From Streptococcus sp. 68 (GTDB lineage: Bacteria; Bacillota; Bacilli; Lactobacillales; Streptococcaceae): a stretch of DNA of 64,000 nucleotides. Of the stretch, positions 1-9,290 are shown piece after piece. The notes beneath the pieces are model-generated. The model ran no database searches, was not told where the DNA came from, and worked only from the letters and a program-made list of their open reading frames with translations. The translations under genes and the position numbers were made by a program. Positions within the stretch are counted from its first letter, which is position 1; every line of letters starts with the position of its first letter. The DNA is taken from NCBI RefSeq assembly GCF_013277415.1, contig NZ_VMMX01000014.1:18313-82312 (forward strand). The letters are read 5' to 3'.

Positions 1-138
1 CAATTGGGCAATAACAGAGTTGGCCATGTTGTCTTCAACTGGACCTGTCAGCATAATGATGCGGTCTTTGAGAAGACGTGAGTATATATCGTAGGAACGT
101 TCTCCACGGCTTGTTTGTTCAATAACTACAGGAATCAT
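1..138 (-). CDS. clpP: ATP-dependent Clp protease proteolytic subunit ClpP (5' part only)
   Basis: The first 46 codons are present and the rest lies beyond the left edge. The start [20 protein letters not shown] followed by the [11 protein letters not shown] stretch is the standard ClpP N-terminus. ClpP is the serine peptidase of the cytoplasmic Clp protease and degrades misfolded or regulatory proteins delivered by Clp ATPases. The catalytic Ser-His-Asp residues are outside the window. The start follows a good Shine-Dalgarno (SD) sequence, AAGGAG, at 145-150. A consensus promoter overlapped by a CtsR operator lies upstream, consistent with heat-shock control. Confidence 0.95.
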
Positions 139-192
139 TTATTTCTCCTTTTGAATTTTAATTTTGTTGGTCAAATGACTGAAGATAAGACT

Positions 193-221
193 ATTATAAT
201 ATCTAGGTCAAAAAAGGTCAA
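193..221 (-). promoter_or_regulatory. clpP sigma-A promoter
   Basis: On the minus strand TTGACC (216-221) is followed by a 17-bp spacer and TATAAT (193-198). This gives a transcript leader of about 50 nt before clpP. Confidence 0.85.
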
Positions 222-222
222 A
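206..222. promoter_or_regulatory. CtsR operator
   Basis: The tandem heptad GGTCAAA-N3-GGTCAAA matches the CtsR consensus RGTCAAANANRGTCAAA. It covers the -35 box and spacer of the clpP promoter, so bound CtsR would block RNA polymerase. A further half site, GGTCAAA, sits at 169-175. Confidence 0.88.
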
Positions 223-310
223 TTTTTGCTCTGTTTTCATTAGACAGAAACAAAAATTCAACCTCCTTTCGTGATTGGAACTTATTATCCAAGTCAATCT
301 CTTTTTAATT

Positions 311-940
311 TTATTTCGTACCGAACAAGCGATCTCCAGCATCTCCAAGACCTGGAACGATATAACCGTGTTCGTTCAAACGTTCATCCAAGGCTGCTGT
401 AAAAATTTCTACATCTGGATGAGCTTCTTGAAGGGCTTTAACACCTTCTGGAGCAGATACAAGGCAGACAAATTTGATATTTGATGCCCCACGTTTTTTA
501 AGGGAGTCAACAGCCAAGATTGCTGATCCACCTGTTGCCAACATTGGGTCTACTACAAAAATTTGACGTTGGTCAATGTCCTCAGGCAATTTCACCAAGT
601 ATTCAACTGGTTGAAGTGTTTCTTCATCACGGTACATACCGATGTGACCAACTTTAGCAGCTGGAACCAAGCTCAAGAGCCCATCAACCATCCCGATACC
701 TGCGCGCAAGATTGGAACGATGGCCAATTTCTTACCTACCAATTGTTTTTGAACTGTTTTTGTAATTGGTGTTTCGATTTCCACATCTTCTAGTGGAAGA
801 TCACGAAGTACTTCATACCCCATCAACATTGCAATCTCATCTACTAGCTCACGAAAAGCTTTTGTGGAAGTATCTGTACGACGCAAGATTGACAATTTGT
901 GTTGAATCAGCGGGTGATTAATAACTTCAATTTTTCCCAT
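311..940 (-). CDS. upp: uracil phosphoribosyltransferase
   Basis: The 209-aa protein makes UMP from uracil and PRPP in the cytoplasm (pyrimidine salvage). The PRPP-binding loop is visible as [12 protein letters not shown] near residues 125-136, and the C-terminus [14 protein letters not shown] is typical of Upp. The start at MGKIEV follows the SD-like GAAGGAA; an upstream in-frame ATG would add seven unlikely residues. It has its own extended -10 promoter and follows the terminator of the deaminase gene, so it is probably monocistronic. Confidence 0.96.
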   Translation of the reverse strand: MGKIEVINHPLIQHKLSILRRTDTSTKAFRELVDEIAMLMGYEVLRDLPLEDVEIETPITKTVQKQLVGKKLAIVPILRAGIGMVDGLLSLVPAAKVGHIGMYRDEETLQPVEYLVKLPEDIDQRQIFVVDPMLATGGSAILAVDSLKKRGASNIKFVCLVSAPEGVKALQEAHPDVEIFTAALDERLNEHGYIVPGLGDAGDRLFGTK

Positions 941-973
941 TTTTGGAATTCCTTCTTTCAATTTATTCTTCTT

Positions 974-979
974 ATTATA
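974..979 (-). promoter_or_regulatory. upp extended -10 promoter
   Basis: TATAAT is preceded by TGG on the minus strand (an extended -10). It lies just after the deaminase terminator hairpin. Confidence 0.65.
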
Positions 980-981
980 CC

Positions 982-1010
982 AAAAAACGGTTTAAAAATC
1001 TTTCTAAACC
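982..1010 (-). terminator. Terminator of the dCMP deaminase gene
   Basis: On the minus strand GGTTTA and TAAACC pair (1005-1010 with 989-994) and are followed by a T-rich run at 982-988. Confidence 0.65.
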
Positions 1011-1028
1011 ATTTATTTTTGATATTTT

Positions 1029-1496
1029 TTACATTAGATCAGCCTCTTTAAGAGCTGTCTGTACGGTCTCAAGTGGTAAATGAGTCAATTCTGTTCCCTT
1101 TTCTTGATAGAGGTATTGGGCGTAGTCATCCATTCGGTACTGGTTGATATAAACCACACGCTTACAACCGACCTGAAGCAATTGTTTTGTACAGTTGAGA
1201 CAAGGAAAATGGGTTACATAGGCTGTAAAGCCTTTAGGAACACCACGTTCTGCACCTTGAAGGATAGCATTGACCTCAGCGTGAAGGGTGCGAACACAGT
1301 GACCTTCAATGACCAGACATTCGTGGTCAATACAATGCTCGGTACCTGACACCGAACCATTGTAACCAGTGGAAATCACCTTATTATCCTTAACCAGAAT
1401 TGCACCCACTTTAGCGCGTTTACAAGTGGAACGATTGGCAATTAGTAATGCTTGGGCTGCAAAATACTCATCCCAGGCCAGTCTTTTTTCAGTCAT
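1029..1496 (-). CDS. comEB: dCMP/cytidine deaminase family protein (ComEB-like)
   Basis: This 155-aa zinc-dependent deaminase probably converts dCMP to dUMP for dTTP supply. The zinc site is visible as HAE (LHAEVNAIL, around residue 92) and PCLNC (about 118-122). In Bacillus the homologue lies in the comE locus; here the neighbours are upp and a TetR gene, so no competence role follows from context. The start follows AAGGAG. Length is normal for the family. Confidence 0.9.
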   Translation of the reverse strand: MTEKRLAWDEYFAAQALLIANRSTCKRAKVGAILVKDNKVISTGYNGSVSGTEHCIDHECLVIEGHCVRTLHAEVNAILQGAERGVPKGFTAYVTHFPCLNCTKQLLQVGCKRVVYINQYRMDDYAQYLYQEKGTELTHLPLETVQTALKEADLM

Positions 1497-1514
1497 ATCT
1501 CTTCTCCTTTTTCT

Positions 1515-2070
1515 CTATTTTTTAAAAAATGGTAACCGTAAATCTGCAATCTTTTCAGCAGGTACCTTCATGCCATCCTTAATCCATTTTAGAAGGACAG
1601 AGACGATAGCCGAGCTCCAGAAGGAATGAAGATAAGAGCTGACACCTTTTGATTTTCCATGGTATTTTTCCAGAAACTCCTGCATGGCTTGGACAAAGAT
1701 TTTTTCCAGATGGTAATCCAAGGCCAGTTGAATCACTCTGGCTTCCTTTCTGGCCTCTCGGAAAAGGTGAACCCAGACCAGATAAAGGTCTGTCTTTAAA
1801 TCATAATGATGCAACTGTTCCATAATATTGTGGACAGTTCGTTTAAAGACACTTTCTAAAATCTCCTCTTTGGAATCATAATTGCGGTAAAAGGCCGCAC
1901 GCGAAACGCCTGCACGTTTGACCAATTCAGAAATACTAATCTTAGTCAAGTCCTTTTTTTCCAAGAGTTGTAAGAGGGCTGTTTCAATGGCTTCTCTGGT
2001 TAATAAATTGGATTCTTGGTTTGATTTCCTGAGATTTTCAAGAGACTTTTCAGAGATTCTACGTTCAGAC
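1515..2070 (-). CDS. TetR family transcriptional regulator
   Basis: The 185-aa protein has an N-terminal TetR helix-turn-helix at about residues 25-72, with the signature TKISISELVKRAGVSRAAFYRNY, here split as ISELVKRAGVS and AAFYRNY. An all-helical ligand domain follows. The start codon ends at 2072 on the plus strand numbering and no strong SD precedes it. It is divergent from the DegV gene across a 124-bp spacer that carries a dyad, the likely operator for this repressor. The ligand cannot be told from sequence. Confidence 0.9.
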
Positions 2071-2134
2071 ATAACATTTTCTTTCTACTTGTCACAACAG
2101 ACGGATGAGGCTTTTGTTTCAAGGGTTTTCATGA

Positions 2135-2140
2135 TATAAT
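2135..2140 (+). promoter_or_regulatory. Extended -10 promoter of the DegV gene
   Basis: TATAAT is preceded by TGA. The dyad at 2159-2183 follows it, starting about 19 bp downstream. Confidence 0.65.
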
Positions 2141-2158
2141 TGTAAAAAAAGACAGAAC

Positions 2159-2183
2159 CTTTGTCAATGTATAACTGACAAAG
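2159..2183. promoter_or_regulatory. Inverted repeat, candidate TetR operator
   Basis: CTTTGTCA and TGACAAAG form perfect 8-bp arms separated by 9 bp. The dyad lies between the DegV promoter and its ribosome binding site, in the spacer shared with the divergent TetR gene. A protein bound here would block DegV-gene transcription. Assignment to this TetR protein is inferred from position. Confidence 0.55.
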
Positions 2184-2196
2184 ATGGAGAATTTCT

Positions 2197-3042
2197 ATGA
2201 CTTGGAAGATTATTGCTGACTCTGGTTGTGATTATCGTCAGCTGGAGACACCAGCTATTGACACGACCTTTGTAAGTGTCCCCTTAACCATTCAAGTAGC
2301 TGATCAGGTCTTTGTTGATGATGCCAGTCTTGATATTGACCAAATGATGGAAACCATGTATGCAACTGCAGAAGCTTCAAAATCAGCTTGTCCAAGCCCA
2401 GATGATTATTTGCAAGTATTTGAAGGTGCCAAAAATATTTTCCTAGTAACCATCACAGGTACTCTCTCTGGCAGCCACAATAGTGCTCAACTAGCAAAAA
2501 ATATTTATCTGGAAGAACATCCTGATACTAAGATTCATGTGATTGATAGTTTGTCTGCTGGCGGTGAAGTTGACTTGCTCGTAGAAAAATTAAATGACTT
2601 GGTTGACCAGGGCTTATCTTTTGAGGAAGTTGTTGAAGCTATCACTGCCTATCAAGAAAAAACCAAGTTACTTTTTGTCCTAGCCAAAGTCGATAACTTG
2701 GTGAAGAACGGCCGTTTGAGCAAGCTTATCGGTACGGTCGTTGGCCTTCTCAATATCCGTATGGTTGGAGAAGCTAGTGAAACTGGAACCCTTGAATTGC
2801 TACAAAAAGCAAGAGGAGCAAAGAAAGCGATTCAGGCAGCCTATGAAGAGTTAGTAAAAGCAGGATATACTGGTGGCCGTATCGTCATGGCCCAACGTAA
2901 TAACGAGAAATGTTGTCAACAGCTCTCAGAGCGAATTCGCGAAACCTTCCCACAGGCGGATATTAAAATTCTCCCGACATCTGGTCTCTGCAGTTTCTAT
3001 GCAGAAGATGGCGGTTTGTTGATGGGATATGAAATCAACTAA
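2197..3042 (+). CDS. DegV family fatty acid-binding protein
   Basis: The 281-aa protein matches the DegV/FakB fold: an N-terminal IIADSGCDY motif, a central TGTLSGSHNSA motif (residues about 88-98) and a C-terminal glycine-rich end. Proteins of this family bind a fatty acid and present it to the kinase FakA for phosphorylation; FakA is not in this window. The start follows GGAGA at suitable spacing. The gene is followed by a strong terminator and is probably transcribed alone under the TetR-type operator. Confidence 0.88.
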   Translation: MTWKIIADSGCDYRQLETPAIDTTFVSVPLTIQVADQVFVDDASLDIDQMMETMYATAEASKSACPSPDDYLQVFEGAKNIFLVTITGTLSGSHNSAQLAKNIYLEEHPDTKIHVIDSLSAGGEVDLLVEKLNDLVDQGLSFEEVVEAITAYQEKTKLLFVLAKVDNLVKNGRLSKLIGTVVGLLNIRMVGEASETGTLELLQKARGAKKAIQAAYEELVKAGYTGGRIVMAQRNNEKCCQQLSERIRETFPQADIKILPTSGLCSFYAEDGGLLMGYEIN

Positions 3043-3051
3043 GATCATTAG

Positions 3052-4272
<1,221 letters not shown>

Positions 4273-4320
4273 ATCTGAATTATTTAATGGCTAAATCAGC
4301 CCCAAAAGAAAGGAAGTCCT

Positions 4321-4842
4321 TTGGAACATATTATCTTGTTAAGGGGAGTTACTCCTAATGGAAAAAATGCTATCCCTAGAATGTCTTATCTAGTAGATAT
4401 CTTAACAGAAGCCGGTTTTCAACAAGTTCGAACCTATATTCAAAGTGGTAATATCATTCTTGAAAGTAACTTAGCCTTAGAAAAAATACGAGAACAGGTT
4501 CATACTCTAATAAAGGAAAAGATTGGAGCCGATCTCAAAATAATCATTAAGAATAAGGATATTTTTAAAAACATTGTCCAAGAAAACCCTTTTGGAGAAC
4601 ACTATCTTTATGACCGTATACACGTGATTTTTTATCAAGAATCTATTCAAAGCCTCCCTTTAGACAAATTGAAAATTGATTACGGTGAAGAAGAAATTTG
4701 TATCGGTAACCATTGTCTTTACCTCTATCTCCCTAGAACTGCAAAACAAAAGAAACTCCATACCAACTATCTTGAAAAGCTTTTTAATGTAGATTTGACC
4801 ATGCGAAAACTAAATGTAGTAGAAAAATTATTAAGCAAGTAG
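4321..4842 (+). CDS. DUF1697 family protein
   Basis: The 173-aa protein shows the DUF1697 pattern: an early LLRGVTPNGKN motif, then a YIQSGNIIL motif near residue 39, and a C-terminal lysine-rich tail (KLNVVEKLL). The function of the family is unknown. The start is TTG, placed 6 nt after AGGA. An in-frame TAA 34 nt upstream leaves no ATG alternative. It lies 48 nt after the flavoprotein gene with no clear terminator between, so co-transcription is possible. Confidence 0.85.
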   Translation: MEHIILLRGVTPNGKNAIPRMSYLVDILTEAGFQQVRTYIQSGNIILESNLALEKIREQVHTLIKEKIGADLKIIIKNKDIFKNIVQENPFGEHYLYDRIHVIFYQESIQSLPLDKLKIDYGEEEICIGNHCLYLYLPRTAKQKKLHTNYLEKLFNVDLTMRKLNVVEKLLSK

Positions 4843-4883
4843 TGCTTGAACTTAGTAAAAATCGGAAGAATACTCCTCCGATT

Positions 4884-5624
4884 TTATTTTGTCTGAGTTT
4901 GGACATAGTGGGCAATGACATCTGATGTGTACTGGGCAGTGCCAGTTCCAAATTTATCAATGTTTTCCTTAAACTCTGGGTTGTAGACGTAGCCTTTACC
5001 GATATGACCGAATACCTCAATGGAGCAGTCAAATCCATAAGTACGAATAGCTTGCAAGAGCTTAGCAGCTTCTTCTTGGTTTTAAGTTGCTGTTACAGGC
5101 AGACCAGCTTGAAGATTTTGTGCCAATGCTTGAAAAACTTGGTTGAAGGCAGCCGTAGCCTCATCTTCGTGACCTTTTTGGCGCTCCAGCGCTTGGTCCA
5201 TGACTTCTTGTCCATATTTCTCTACCGCCTCTTGGTGGTATTTTTGATGGTCTTTGTAGTTAAATCCAGCAAATTTCTCTTGAATGCTCATTTCTCTTTC
5301 TCCTTTTTGTTCTTGAATGGTTTTTTGCAAGGTTGAAATCAAGCTATCCAGATGTTGCCTTTCTCGAGTCAAATAGTCCAACTGTCTGGTCAAATGAGGC
5401 AATAAATCTGTCCTTTCTTCCTTTAATAGCTCTGCTATTTTTTCTAAAGAAAAACCTAGATATTTATAGTAAAGAATAACCTGAAGGCGTTCCAAATCTT
5501 CTTTACTGTAGATTCGATAACCGTTTTCTGACTTTAAAGGAACTAAGAGTCCTATCTTGTCGTAGTGGTGCAGGGTCTTGACGGAGACACCTGAAAGCTG
5601 GGCAGCTTCTTTTATATGGTACAT
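4884..5624 (-). pseudogene. MerR family regulator with TipAS domain, interrupted by a stop codon
   Basis: Translation from ATG 5624 (SD AAGGAGG) gives a MerR helix-turn-helix (residues 1-70: YHIKEAAQLSGVSVKTLHHYD), a coiled coil and the start of a TipAS antibiotic-recognition domain. An in-frame TAA at 5082-5084 stops it at residue 180. The same frame continues for 65 more sense codons (AAKLLQAIRTYGF ... FGHIGKGYVYNPEF) to a natural TAA at 4884-4886. A single base change in the TAA would restore a 246-aa protein. The truncated product keeps the DNA-binding and dimerisation parts, so it may still bind DNA without sensing ligand. Confidence 0.85.
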
Positions 5625-5635
5625 GATTTCCTCCT

Positions 5636-5741
5636 TATACTCAATGAAAATCAAAGAGCAAACTAGGAAGCTAGCCGCAGGCTGTACTTGTGTACGGTAA
5701 GGCGACGCTGACGTGGTTTGAAGAGATTTTCGAAGAGTATT
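5636..5741 (-). repeat. BOX element (boxA-boxC, no boxB)
   Basis: Read on the minus strand it begins with the boxA end TACTCTTCGAAAATC, includes the conserved GGCGACGCTGACG core (seen on the plus strand), and ends with the boxC GATTTTCATTGAGTA. It lies between the promoter and the ATG of the interrupted merR gene and so forms most of its leader. Confidence 0.88.
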
Positions 5742-5749
5742 ACATTGAT

Positions 5750-5780
5750 AGTATAACCCCTCCCCTTAGGTCAGAGTCAA
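5750..5780 (-). promoter_or_regulatory. MerR-type promoter with 19-bp spacer
   Basis: On the minus strand TTGACT (5775-5780) and TATACT (5750-5755) are separated by 19 bp rather than 17. An over-long spacer with a central dyad (CCTAAGG core) is the hallmark of promoters controlled by MerR proteins, so autoregulation is likely. Confidence 0.65.
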
Positions 5781-5828
5781 GCGTTTTTGCGAAATTTTTT
5801 ACTTTATCATAACATGAAAATGGTTTTC

Positions 5829-5857
5829 TTGACAGACCTTAGAAAACATGATAGGAT
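5829..5857 (+). promoter_or_regulatory. Promoter of the NSS transporter gene
   Basis: TTGACA (5829-5834), a 17-bp spacer and TAGGAT (5852-5857). The resulting leader is about 100 nt, in which no known riboswitch was recognised. Confidence 0.7.
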
Positions 5858-5963
5858 AGTCAAGTCTATCAATCAAAAGAAACGCTCACTTTAAGTACTT
5901 ACGAGTCTATTTGCCAAGGGCAGTAGCTTTTTCTTTTGTAACACTAATTTTAGGAGTTTAACT

Positions 5964-7304
5964 ATGTCTGAAAAATCGCAATGGGGTTCTAAACTGGGCT
6001 TTATCCTAGCATCTGCTGGTTCAGCCATCGGACTTGGAGCCGTTTGGAAATTCCCCTACATGACTGCTGCTAACGGTGGAGGAGGCTTTTTACTGGTCTT
6101 TCTCATTTCCACTATTTTAATCGGTTTCCCTCTACTGCTTGCTGAGTTTGCCCTCGGCCGAAGTGCTGGTGTTTCAGCTATCAAAACCTTTGGAAAACTA
6201 GGCAATAATAGCAAGTACAACTTTATCGGTTGGATTGGTGCCTTTGCCCTCTTTATCCTTCTCTCTTTCTATAGTGTTATTGGAGGATGGATTTTAGTCT
6301 ATCTAGGAATTGAGTTTGGAAAATTGTTCCAACTTAGCGGAACTGGTGATTATGCTCAGTTATTTACTTCAATCATTTCAAATCCAGCCATTGCCCTAGG
6401 AGCTCAAGCTGCCTTTATCTTGTTGAATATCTTTATTGTATCACGTGGGGTTCAAAAAGGGATTGAAAGAGCTTCGAAAGTCATGATGCCCCTGCTCTTT
6501 ATCATCTTTGTTGTCATCATCGGGCGCTCTCTCAGTTTGCCAAATGCCATGGAAGGCGTTCTCTACTTCCTCAAACCAGACTTTTCAAAACTGACAAGTT
6601 CTGGTCTCCTCTATGCTCTGGGACAATCTTTCTTTGCCCTCTCACTAGGGGTTACAGCTATGTTGACCTATGCTTCTTACTTGGACAAGAAAACCAATCT
6701 AGTTCAATCAGGGATTTCTATCGTTGCCATGAATATCTCAGTATCCATCATGGCAGGTCTAGCCATTTTCCCAGCTATGTCAGCCTTCAATATCCAGTCT
6801 GAAGGGGGACCGAGCTTGCTCTTTATCGTCTTGCCTCAACTCTTTGACAAGATGCCTTTGGGAACCATTTTCTACATCCTCTTTCTCTTGCTCTTCCTCT
6901 TTGCGACGGTCACTTCCTCTGTCGTGATGCTGGAAATCAATGTGGGTAATATCACCAATCAGGACAACAGCAAGCGTGCCAAATGGAGTGTGATTTTGGG
7001 AATCTTGACCTTTGTCTTTGGAATTCCTTCGGCCCTATCCTATGGAGTTATGGCGGATGTTCACATCTTTGGGAAGACCTTCTTTGACGCTATGGATTTC
7101 TTGGTTTCCAATCTCCTCATGCCATTTGGAGCCCTCTGCCTTTCACTCTTTACTGGCTACATCTTTAAGAAGACACTTGCTATGGAGGAACTGCATCTTG
7201 ATGAAAGAGCATGGAAACAAGGACTTTTCCAAGTCTGGCTCTTCCTTCTTCGTTTCGTCATTCCAATCATCATCATCGTGGTCTTTATCGCCCAATTTAT
7301 GTAA
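5964..7304 (+). CDS. Neurotransmitter:sodium symporter (NSS) family transporter
   Basis: This 446-aa integral membrane protein starts with the family signature GFILASAGSAIGLGAVWKFP in the first membrane segment. About eleven to twelve hydrophobic segments follow. Bacterial NSS proteins co-transport amino acids with sodium; the substrate here cannot be told. The start follows TAGGAG. The gene has its own promoter and ends at a hairpin shared with the convergent manA gene. Confidence 0.92.
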   Translation: MSEKSQWGSKLGFILASAGSAIGLGAVWKFPYMTAANGGGGFLLVFLISTILIGFPLLLAEFALGRSAGVSAIKTFGKLGNNSKYNFIGWIGAFALFILLSFYSVIGGWILVYLGIEFGKLFQLSGTGDYAQLFTSIISNPAIALGAQAAFILLNIFIVSRGVQKGIERASKVMMPLLFIIFVVIIGRSLSLPNAMEGVLYFLKPDFSKLTSSGLLYALGQSFFALSLGVTAMLTYASYLDKKTNLVQSGISIVAMNISVSIMAGLAIFPAMSAFNIQSEGGPSLLFIVLPQLFDKMPLGTIFYILFLLLFLFATVTSSVVMLEINVGNITNQDNSKRAKWSVILGILTFVFGIPSALSYGVMADVHIFGKTFFDAMDFLVSNLLMPFGALCLSLFTGYIFKKTLAMEELHLDERAWKQGLFQVWLFLLRFVIPIIIIVVFIAQFM

Positions 7305-7310
7305 TCAAAA

Positions 7311-7340
7311 AGGACTTGAGTAGTGAACTCAGGCCCTTTC
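7311..7340. terminator. Convergent terminator between the NSS gene and manA
   Basis: An imperfect stem built on TGAGT/ACTCA with outer GG/CC pairs has a short T-rich tail on the plus side and A-rich sequence on the other. It can serve both converging genes. Confidence 0.6.
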
Positions 7341-7345
7341 TTACT

Positions 7346-8290
7346 TTATGGATGGCTAACAATCAATTCCAAACCTTGCCCTTCCAGAGTCCAAGCTTCA
7401 ACATCACTTGGTAGGATAAAGTGGCTGCCTTTTTGGATTGGATAGTTTTTTCCGTCAACAGTTAGCTGACCTTGACCAGCTAGGACACTGAATAAGCTGT
7501 AGTCAGCTGTCTTTTCGAAGTCAACTTTTCCAGTAATTTCCCACTTGTAAACTGCAAAGAAATCATTGGATACAAGGAGAGTGGAACGCAAATCATCTGC
7601 TTTAACAGTTACAGGACGGCTATTTGCAGGCTCACCAATATTCAAGACATCAATGGATTTTTCAAGATGAAGTTCACGCAAGTTGCCCTTGTCGTCCTTG
7701 CGGTCAAAGTCATAAACGCGATAGGTAGTATCACTAGACTGTTGGGTTTCAAGAATCAAGATGCCTGCACCGATAGCGTGCATAGTTCCACTTGGCACAT
7801 AGAAGAAATCTCCAGCCTTAACTGGTACTTTTGTCAGCAAGGCATCCCAGTTTTTATCTTCGATTTGCTGGCGGAGTTCTTCTTTTGACTTGGCATTATG
7901 CCCGTAGATAATCTCTGAACCTTCATCCGCAGCGATGATGTACCAGCACTCTGTTTTTCCAAGCTCGCCTTCATGCTCGAGTCCATAAGCATCATCTGGA
8001 TGAACTTGAACACTGAGCCAGTCATTGGCATCGAGAATTTTGGTCAAAAGTGGAAATACAGGTTCAGGACGATTGCCAAATAACTCACGGTGTTCTGCAT
8101 ACAAAGTAGCTAGGTCTGTTCCCTGGTAGCGTCCATTGGCAACTTTAGAGACACCATTTGGATGGGCTGAGATGGCCCAATATTCTCCGATTTTTTCACT
8201 TGGGATGTCGTAGCCAAACTCATCACGTAGCTTGGTACCACCCCAAATTTTTTCTTGCATAACTGATTGTAAAAATAATGGTTCTGACAT
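7346..8290 (-). CDS. manA: mannose-6-phosphate isomerase, class I
   Basis: The 314-aa zinc enzyme interconverts mannose-6-P and fructose-6-P, linking mannose uptake to glycolysis. The metal ligands are in VQVHPDDAYGLEHEG (about residues 95-109) and PSGTMHAIGAG (about 168-178), the standard cupin site. MSEPLF is the start because it follows GGAGATCAAG; the longer frame runs back through the promoter. It has its own extended -10 promoter. Confidence 0.93.
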   Translation of the reverse strand: MSEPLFLQSVMQEKIWGGTKLRDEFGYDIPSEKIGEYWAISAHPNGVSKVANGRYQGTDLATLYAEHRELFGNRPEPVFPLLTKILDANDWLSVQVHPDDAYGLEHEGELGKTECWYIIAADEGSEIIYGHNAKSKEELRQQIEDKNWDALLTKVPVKAGDFFYVPSGTMHAIGAGILILETQQSSDTTYRVYDFDRKDDKGNLRELHLEKSIDVLNIGEPANSRPVTVKADDLRSTLLVSNDFFAVYKWEITGKVDFEKTADYSLFSVLAGQGQLTVDGKNYPIQKGSHFILPSDVEAWTLEGQGLELIVSHP

Positions 8291-8320
8291 CTTGATCTCC
8301 TGTCTGATTTTTCTCCCCTC

Positions 8321-8326
8321 ATTATA
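8321..8326 (-). promoter_or_regulatory. manA extended -10 promoter
   Basis: On the minus strand TGC precedes TATAAT. The hairpin at 8331-8357 lies immediately upstream of it. Confidence 0.65.
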
Positions 8327-8330
8327 GCAA

Positions 8331-8357
8331 AAAAAGAGTTCGAATTGAACTCTTTTT
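8331..8357. terminator. Perfect hairpin upstream of manA
   Basis: An 11-bp perfect stem (AAAAAGAGTTC with GAACTCTTTTT) and a 5-nt loop could terminate on either strand. It would insulate manA from transcription coming from the SemiSWEET side. Confidence 0.65.
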
Positions 8358-8526
8358 AACATCTTATAAAGTAGGGAGAAGATTTTATAAAAATAGTAAC
8401 CATATACTTTTTTCTTTGATAGAGACGAACATAAAAAACTCTCGTAAAGCTAGCTGTAACTGGACTTTTTCCCTCAACTCTCATTCAAAAATTACTTTAA
8501 TGAAGCATCTATTTTCATAAAATAAA

Positions 8527-8544
8527 AAGACTGAAACCAGTCTT
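8527..8544 (-). terminator. Terminator of the SemiSWEET gene
   Basis: AAGACTG/CAGTCTT stem with a 4-nt loop; on the minus strand it runs into a T-rich stretch just past the stop codon. Confidence 0.8.
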
Positions 8545-8548
8545 CTTT

Positions 8549-8809
8549 TTAAATCAATGCCGTAATAGCTGTTACTAAGCCAAAAACGATACCTGGTGCA
8601 TTAGCAGCTGCAAGTGGAATATCTCTTTCCCTCTTGAAAAGACCATAGTAAACCCAGAGACTACAGTTGATAGCTGCGACTAGGGGTTGAATGAAGTTGC
8701 CTTTTTGACCGGCAAGATTATTCATGATTTGTGGGAAATATGACACATACATCATAACAGACATAAAGGTCGCTGCCCAACCCAACACTTTCATTTGTTT
8801 TTCAGACAT
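8549..8809 (-). CDS. SemiSWEET family sugar transporter
   Basis: This 86-aa protein has three membrane helices and the PQ-loop signature SYFPQIMNNL near residue 25, followed by a conserved asparagine (AAINCSLWVYYG). SemiSWEETs work as dimers and move sugars down their gradient. I start it at MSEKQM because that ATG is 8 nt from AGAGG; an in-frame TTG two codons upstream is too close to that SD. The sugar is unknown. Confidence 0.88.
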   Translation of the reverse strand: MSEKQMKVLGWAATFMSVMMYVSYFPQIMNNLAGQKGNFIQPLVAAINCSLWVYYGLFKRERDIPLAAANAPGIVFGLVTAITALI

Positions 8810-8926
8810 TTTCAAAACCTCTTTTATTCTTTTATACTTTCTATTTTATAATTTAATACAAAAACAAGCAAGAATTTAAGACTTTTATTATAAAAATGTA
8901 AACTATCACAGTCTTGTAATAAGAAA

Positions 8927-8948
8927 CAGACCGGATTGCTCCGATCTG
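8927..8948. terminator. Repeated hairpin, copy 1
   Basis: A hairpin with the core ACCGGATTGCTCCGAT and outer CAG/CTG pairs. It lies downstream of the 55-aa gene and has a T-rich flank on the minus strand. The core is identical to copies at 9347-9370 and 9799-9825. Confidence 0.75.
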
Positions 8949-8987
8949 TTTGATCCATAAAATGTAAAAATGAATAGCTCTTGTCAA

Positions 8988-9155
8988 TCAATGAATAGAT
9001 TGATTGATAGTTTGATTGATTATCAGCAAGCCGTGGTTAATGATTGCAGCAATATCTTCAAGACCATGAAGAATAAAACTTCCTATAATCAATCCTAGAA
9101 TAATTGAACAGATAATCATGGTCACACAGATTAGATAAATATCCTTTTTTTGCAT
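8988..9155 (-). CDS. Small membrane protein, 55 aa, unknown function
   Basis: ATG 9155 follows a near-perfect SD, TAGGAGGAAAGAG. The peptide has a short charged N-terminus (MQKKD), one strong hydrophobic segment at about residues 6-29, and a moderately hydrophobic Ile/Asn-rich tail ending NQSIH. I do not recognise a family. The unit has a perfect sigma-A promoter 140 nt upstream, a five-residue mini-ORF in its leader and its own terminator, so it is probably expressed as a separate transcript. A holin-like, toxin or regulatory membrane peptide are all possible. Confidence 0.65.
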   Translation of the reverse strand: MQKKDIYLICVTMIICSIILGLIIGSFILHGLEDIAAIINHGLLIINQTINQSIH

Positions 9156-9227
9156 CTCTTTCCTCCTACTATCTATTCATGGAGATATTTCAATCCCAAG
9201 TTCCAGTGAAATAAGAAAATTCACTTA

Positions 9228-9245
9228 CTACAGCTGTTTAATCAT
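9228..9245 (-). CDS. Possible leader peptide MIKQL
   Basis: Five codons from ATG 9245 to TAG lie 6 nt after AAAGGAG in the leader of the 55-aa gene. A small hairpin (AGTGAA/TTCACT) follows the stop. Translation of this mini-ORF could influence the downstream gene. Coding is not proven. Confidence 0.3.
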   Translation of the reverse strand: MIKQL

Positions 9246-9290
9246 ATTTCTCCTTTCCACATCAGTCTTATTTTCTGCTATTATATTTTT

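Noticed and set aside
4784..5038. Minus-strand ORF of 84 codons after the DUF1697 gene
   Set aside because: It is out of frame with the MerR/TipAS sequence, which accounts for this stretch far better.
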